A DNA stretch of 64,000 bases from Progne subis subis (taxonomy: Eukaryota; Chordata; Aves; Passeriformes; Hirundinidae), in contig JAKJHU010001088.1 in assembly GCA_022316685.1 (NCBI GenBank), positions 1 through 64,000 of the forward strand. The letters run 5' to 3'. A program made the position numbers and the translations under genes. The notes beneath the pieces were generated by a model. The model was not told the origin of the DNA. It ran no database searches and worked only from the letters and a program-made list of their open reading frames with translations. Below, piece after piece: positions 59,701 to 64,000 of this stretch; positions within the stretch are counted from its first letter, which is position 1, and the number at the start of each line of letters is the position of its first letter.

Positions 59701-62700
59701 GCTTTAACGAGAGAAGTTTTTGAGACTCACCTTGATCCTTCTCACAAAATGTCAAAGGGAACTTGGCAACTTTTTCTACAAGTTGTTATTAGCAGCAAGT
59801 TTGCAGGAGTGAGGTTTAGAGAAAGAAGATTCCACCTGTGGTAAATATGGTCAGTTCTGGCAACACAAAGGTGTGAGTATGGGTGCAGGTAATTAAACAG
59901 AAATAATGTCACCCTTTGCTCTCAGATATAGACAGGTATTTCTCATAGATCAGTTCTGTGGTTTCATTACATGCTAATTAAAAAAAACAAACAAACAAAA
60001 ATGACTGAGCAACTTCTGGTAATTTAGATAGTTTTTCTGCCCATAAAACTCAATCTTCAGCTTTTTTGGCAGCAGCTGTATTGCTTCAAAATGATTATCG
60101 GAGCACTTGTGATTAGAAAAGTCTTGTCTTAATGCTGTTTTATGGGGCTTAAAAATTAATTTAATAATAAATTGGTCTGCAAAGTAGCACCACCCATGTG
60201 TGAGTTTCTTTCCCAGCTTTCAGGAATGGTTGGTGCTGGCACTTCATGCTGTTACTGGATAACTAAATTGTAATATATAAAAAAGTAGGAACATATTGTT
60301 AGGTCATCTCAAAGCATGAATCCAATCTCCTAAAGATTTTCATTATGGTTTGAGGGATAGGATATGCATCTTACTCATTTGCTCACGCAGACCCTTGCTG
60401 ATGACCCATTTATCAAATGCACCAGCCCAGGCCAGCAGGAGTGATCTCTCCAAGAAAGATAAAGAGCAGAAATCTCAATTTAAAGACATTGTTCTTTGTA
60501 GCAGTTCACCTCATCTGCCATCACCTGTAATTGAGATTATCCAGCTTCTCATCTGCCCCTGTACCAAGGTGATGTGTAGGGAAAAAGGGGCAAAGAGGAG
60601 CCATAGAGTTTATAAAACAAAATTAGGGGAATTCCATGTCCTGAGTTAAGACAGTGAAGGAATATTATTTAGAAGCCTTTCAGCTATTTCAGTTTAATAA
60701 TTGTTGAAAAAAGAGCAAGCAATAACACATTCTTGGCAAGAGAATGTCAGCCAGCCAAAACCAAAGAGAAACTACCTTGCACTCTGAAAATATTGATTGC
60801 ACTTTCTGTGAAGCCAATAGCAAAAATATGCTTGTTTTATTTCTTACTTTTGGTAAACAACTTAATTAATTAATCTCTCATTGGCTAATGCTGTGTTTGC
60901 AGTAATGTAGATGAATGTTCAACTATCACAGCTCCCAAAACTTGTAAGCTGACACTCAACTTTGTAAATGTAACCCAGCAAGAAGTTGTGATGACTTTTC
61001 AAACTCCTTAGCAAATTAAAAGGGCAATTCTTACAGCACTAAACATTATTTACTGACATTCAAATATCCTCAGTGGTGAAATGTTTCATGAAATGTGTTA
61101 GTGTATCCAGAGTCCCTCCAGCAGCACCAGGTGAGTTGGTACCAATAACCTGTGTCACTCTGGTTGGGCCAGGAGTCTTTGACATGAAGGGCTCCTGCTT
61201 CAAAGATTACATTCCTGGTGAAACAGCAATTATCTTATTACAGCTTGAAAATAGAGTTGTTCCCTCTGCTGGAATTCCAATTGAATTTGGGGAGGAATAT
61301 CTGAGTGAGCTGGGTACAGCTTTATCTGTACTGCCTGGTGCAGATCAGGTTTGTAGGAGATGTGCACAATTCCTGAGCTCTGCTTCATTGATTGCTTACT
61401 TAGTTACTGGTTTCAAGATACATGACAACTTTTATTGCTTGTTTCTTTTTTAAAAGTACTGACATGAGAAATCCTGATAAAGCTGGTTTCATTTCTCTCT
61501 AGGAGACATGGATAAGCAAGGAAAGGGAACCAAGTTGCTGTTACTGCATCAGTGGTGCTCTCAAAATTTAGTTTAAACTATCCCAAAGTGTCTTCAGCTT
61601 TGTAATAGTACAGTTTTGCAAACTCCTAAAGGTGAATAGCCAAAAATATTTATTCTAATGGGCATTTTTATTAAGCTAGACAGCATTATTACTGCCACAG
61701 ATTTAAGACCTATAATGTGACTTTAATACTGTTATTAGATGTTAATGTCTTAGGAAAGCACTTTGAAGATGAAATAGTTCTCATTTGCTTTTCCCCATAA
61801 TTAATTCTAATGTGTCAGGGGACAGCAGATCTTTGCATCTTTGCCTCCTGTTTGGTTTGGCCAAATAGAAAAGTCAAGATTGTAAAACAATTATGCACCT
61901 GTGACTGCAACTGGAAGTTGTGAATAAATCCAGTTGAAATCCAGTTGTACAGATCTCTCTCTTAGTTTTCTGTTTGCACTGCGTAAAACAAGAACTGGCA
62001 GTAGGTTGTCCAGTTTCCAGGATTTCTGGTGGGAATTATTCATAATTAGATGTTATTTCGACAGTTTAAAACACCATTTCATCCCATCACTGGTGATGTT
62101 ATGCTCATCATATTACAAGTTCTTTCAGGAAGGGAAGAATAACTCATTTCCCGTTGGGAGTTTGTTTTCTGCGCTTACAACTGGAGACTAAATATTTTTG
62201 CTCAAGGGCAAAAATATTTAATCATCCAGACAAAAGTAAAATAATGATGTCTTCAGTAAATGTGGCTGTCCTTGCCTGTATCTGCAGGGTCTGGTGGACT
62301 GGGAACCCTGAGACTCCTGTGCCCTTCCAGGACTGGGCTTTACTCCTCCTGCACCTTCCTGTGCTCCTGTTTTTCACTGGGAAATTTCCATAGTTAAAAA
62401 GAAAACAAAAGAAAGCCTCACCCTGACCATTTTCGGTCTCTGGCTGTTATTTTTTAAAAGGTGCAGTTATTGATGTCTCCGTACCAGATGGTGTGATCGC
62501 ATGATGCCTCTTATAAAATGTGACATATATGCATATATCTCAATAGTTCAGGGTTTGTAATATAAATCAGTCTTATGATATCCTCCACAGGCTGGTCCTT
62601 TTATATTCTTACTAAGGACCAAGTTAATCAAGCACTATTTTGCTCTGATTTTTGCTTTATAGTCTTCTGGTTTGTATTTTGTAGAAGTTAATTTTTATCC

Positions 62701-63349
62701 ATAAATACACTCATGTTTTTTAATAAATTCCTTTTCTTGCACAGAACCAGACACAAAAGATTATGAAGAATTTATTCATTCCATTGTTTAAGAAGCACAA
62801 TAATTTGAAATTTGAGCCTACCAGCAGAACAATTGGAAGATTGGAGATATAACTTCATTTACCATACATCTGAATAACTTGTATAGCATTCTACTAATTG
62901 GTTTAATTATAATTTTTTCCTGTCATTCAGCACATTTCTAATATACCATATAAAGAATTTCTAATTCTTGAGCTTCTTTCTTTGGAAATGCCATTAACCA
63001 CAAATTCCACAATTTAGTCTTTAGATAGATAAACTTAATCTTCTTTGGGAAATGTGTCAAAAGCAAGATGCAGATTTGTCCTGCTGGACAGGGAAATGGC
63101 TGAGACCAAGACCTGTTCTGGTGATGCTTAAATGTGCTGTATAATTATTGTTGTAGGATTTTGTGTCCTTCGAGGTTTATGCACAATATTAAACATTCAG
63201 CTGCTAAAACAAAGGAAGTTTTTTATTGAACTTTCATGGGCTTCATGTCTTAAGGATAGAGAAGTGAAAATATTCCTGGCTTCAAGAAGAATCAAAAATT
63301 TTCAATGCCTGGAAAAATACAACTCAGAGGAAACAGGAATTTCACATTG
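56758..63349. other. Intronic DNA without a recognised gene
   Basis: 6.6 kb of AT-rich sequence free of LTRs. The ORFs are short; the one at 61073-61453 is listed separately because it is the longest unexplained frame. I recognise no DACH2 exon here. Confidence 0.5.
61073..61453 (+). other. Unexplained 126-codon ORF
   Basis: The longest ORF outside the retroelements. It encodes a Val/Pro/Gly-rich protein with GVFDMKGSC and QLENRVVPSAGIP segments that I cannot assign to a family. There is no matching splice-site pair or promoter. Upstream (60902-61011) another frame is open for 35 codons and ends in a stop. It may be chance or a decayed insert. Confidence 0.2.
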
Positions 63350-63751
63350 GGTGTTTGTCACCGAGACACGCAAAGCAGTCACACGAGACAAGAGATTTTC
63401 ACAGGGCAGAGACTTCTCCGTCCAGCTCAAGGCTGAGTCAGGGTGGAGAGAGAGCCTCCTTGTTTATTTCTTACTTTTTATACATTTGTGGGTCTGGCTA
63501 AAGATTGGCTTCTGGGGTTAAACACCCCTCAGCCTCAGTGGCTAGACCCACTGTCAGTTACAATTGTTTTCAGGTTAGAAATATGCAAACAAAGGACAGA
63601 GAATGAAAAACAAAGGATTTGTTTATGTTACATATGTGGGAAAAAGGTAGAAACTGCTCTTAATATTGTACAGTAGCTAAAAGATCTGACTCCATTTTAT
63701 GAAAATTCAAAAGGCTATAAAAAACTCAGAAAACCCAGGGTAACAGGTGTT
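63350..63751 (-). mobile_element. Family B solo LTR (390 bp) with exact 6-bp TSD
   Basis: The LTR is 63356-63745, TGTCACC...GGTAACA, flanked by GGTGTT at 63350-63355 and 63746-63751. On the minus strand it has a TATAAAAAG box and AATAAA (63463-63468). It belongs to the same family as the LTR nested at 45872-46259. A 6-bp duplication fits an ERV-K-type integrase. Confidence 0.93.
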
Positions 63752-63789
63752 GATAAACAAACCGTTAAGAATGGAAGCGTATATTTACT

Positions 63790-63792
<3 letters not shown>

Positions 63793-63831
<39 letters not shown>
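63793..63831. repeat. (AT)n microsatellite
   Basis: About 19 perfect AT dinucleotides. Confidence 0.97.
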
Positions 63832-63836
<5 letters not shown>

Positions 63837-64000
63837 AAGCCCTTCATGTGGGGTGGATAGCAGCCTATCTAAAGTTTACACCTAAGCTAATATCCAGCTT
63901 GCTTCCATGGTTTCCATCCTTGTTTTCTGTCCTTGAAAACAAGGTATTTTAACACCGATGAACAACTTTTCTGTGTTGGTGTAAAGTTGAGTTGTCTTCT

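Overview
The window looks like avian nuclear DNA, most likely from a passerine. It has one vertebrate protein-coding exon in long AT-rich introns, one CR1-like LINE tail, and many LTR retroelements. There are no bacterial-type operons, RNA genes or CRISPR arrays. The only host coding sequence I can support is a 116-bp internal exon at 26415-26530 (+). It encodes the RPGRPPKR-containing linker of a dachshund-family transcription co-regulator and reads as DACH2 rather than DACH1. Everything else is DACH2 intron or insertions in it. I recognise no neighbouring DACH2 exon here.

Layout. 1-71: tail of a large LTR (family A). 502-4010: a 3.5-kb ERV-K-like element on the minus strand with gag remnants joined to the integrase C-terminus. 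6691-7166: probable LTR. 8898-10451: 1.55-kb solo LTR (family A, 5-bp TSD). 11685-18644: a 7-kb ERV-K-like provirus (minus) with gag, dUTPase-like/protease, RT, RNase H and integrase, two 346-347-bp LTRs and only the C-terminal stub of env. 22447-23005: LTR-like block. 26415-26530: DACH2 exon. 30096-30818, 32694-33466 and 35085-35817: three LTRs of family C, the last two in inverted orientation and nearly identical. 36870-38342: family A LTR. 43622-47385: second copy of the gag/integrase-tail element, with a 388-bp solo LTR (family B) nested in its gag start. 49734-50763 and 52837-54840: family A again, the last being a fold-back composite. 55524-56265: family D LTR. 56560-56757: CR1 fragment. 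63356-63745: family B solo LTR.

How the parts relate. The two short ERVs (3.5 and 3.8 kb) share one large deletion that fuses gag NC/pro-start sequence to the integrase C-terminal domain. They also share one in-frame TGA in capsid. They therefore probably descend from one already defective source copied in trans by a Gag-Pol-competent relative; the provirus at 11.7-18.6 kb shows the kind of element that could supply it. Nearly all LTR elements lie antisense to DACH2, as expected if sense insertions with their poly(A) signals are selected against in introns. Assignments rest on reading motifs, LTR termini and target-site duplications by eye; no database was consulted.
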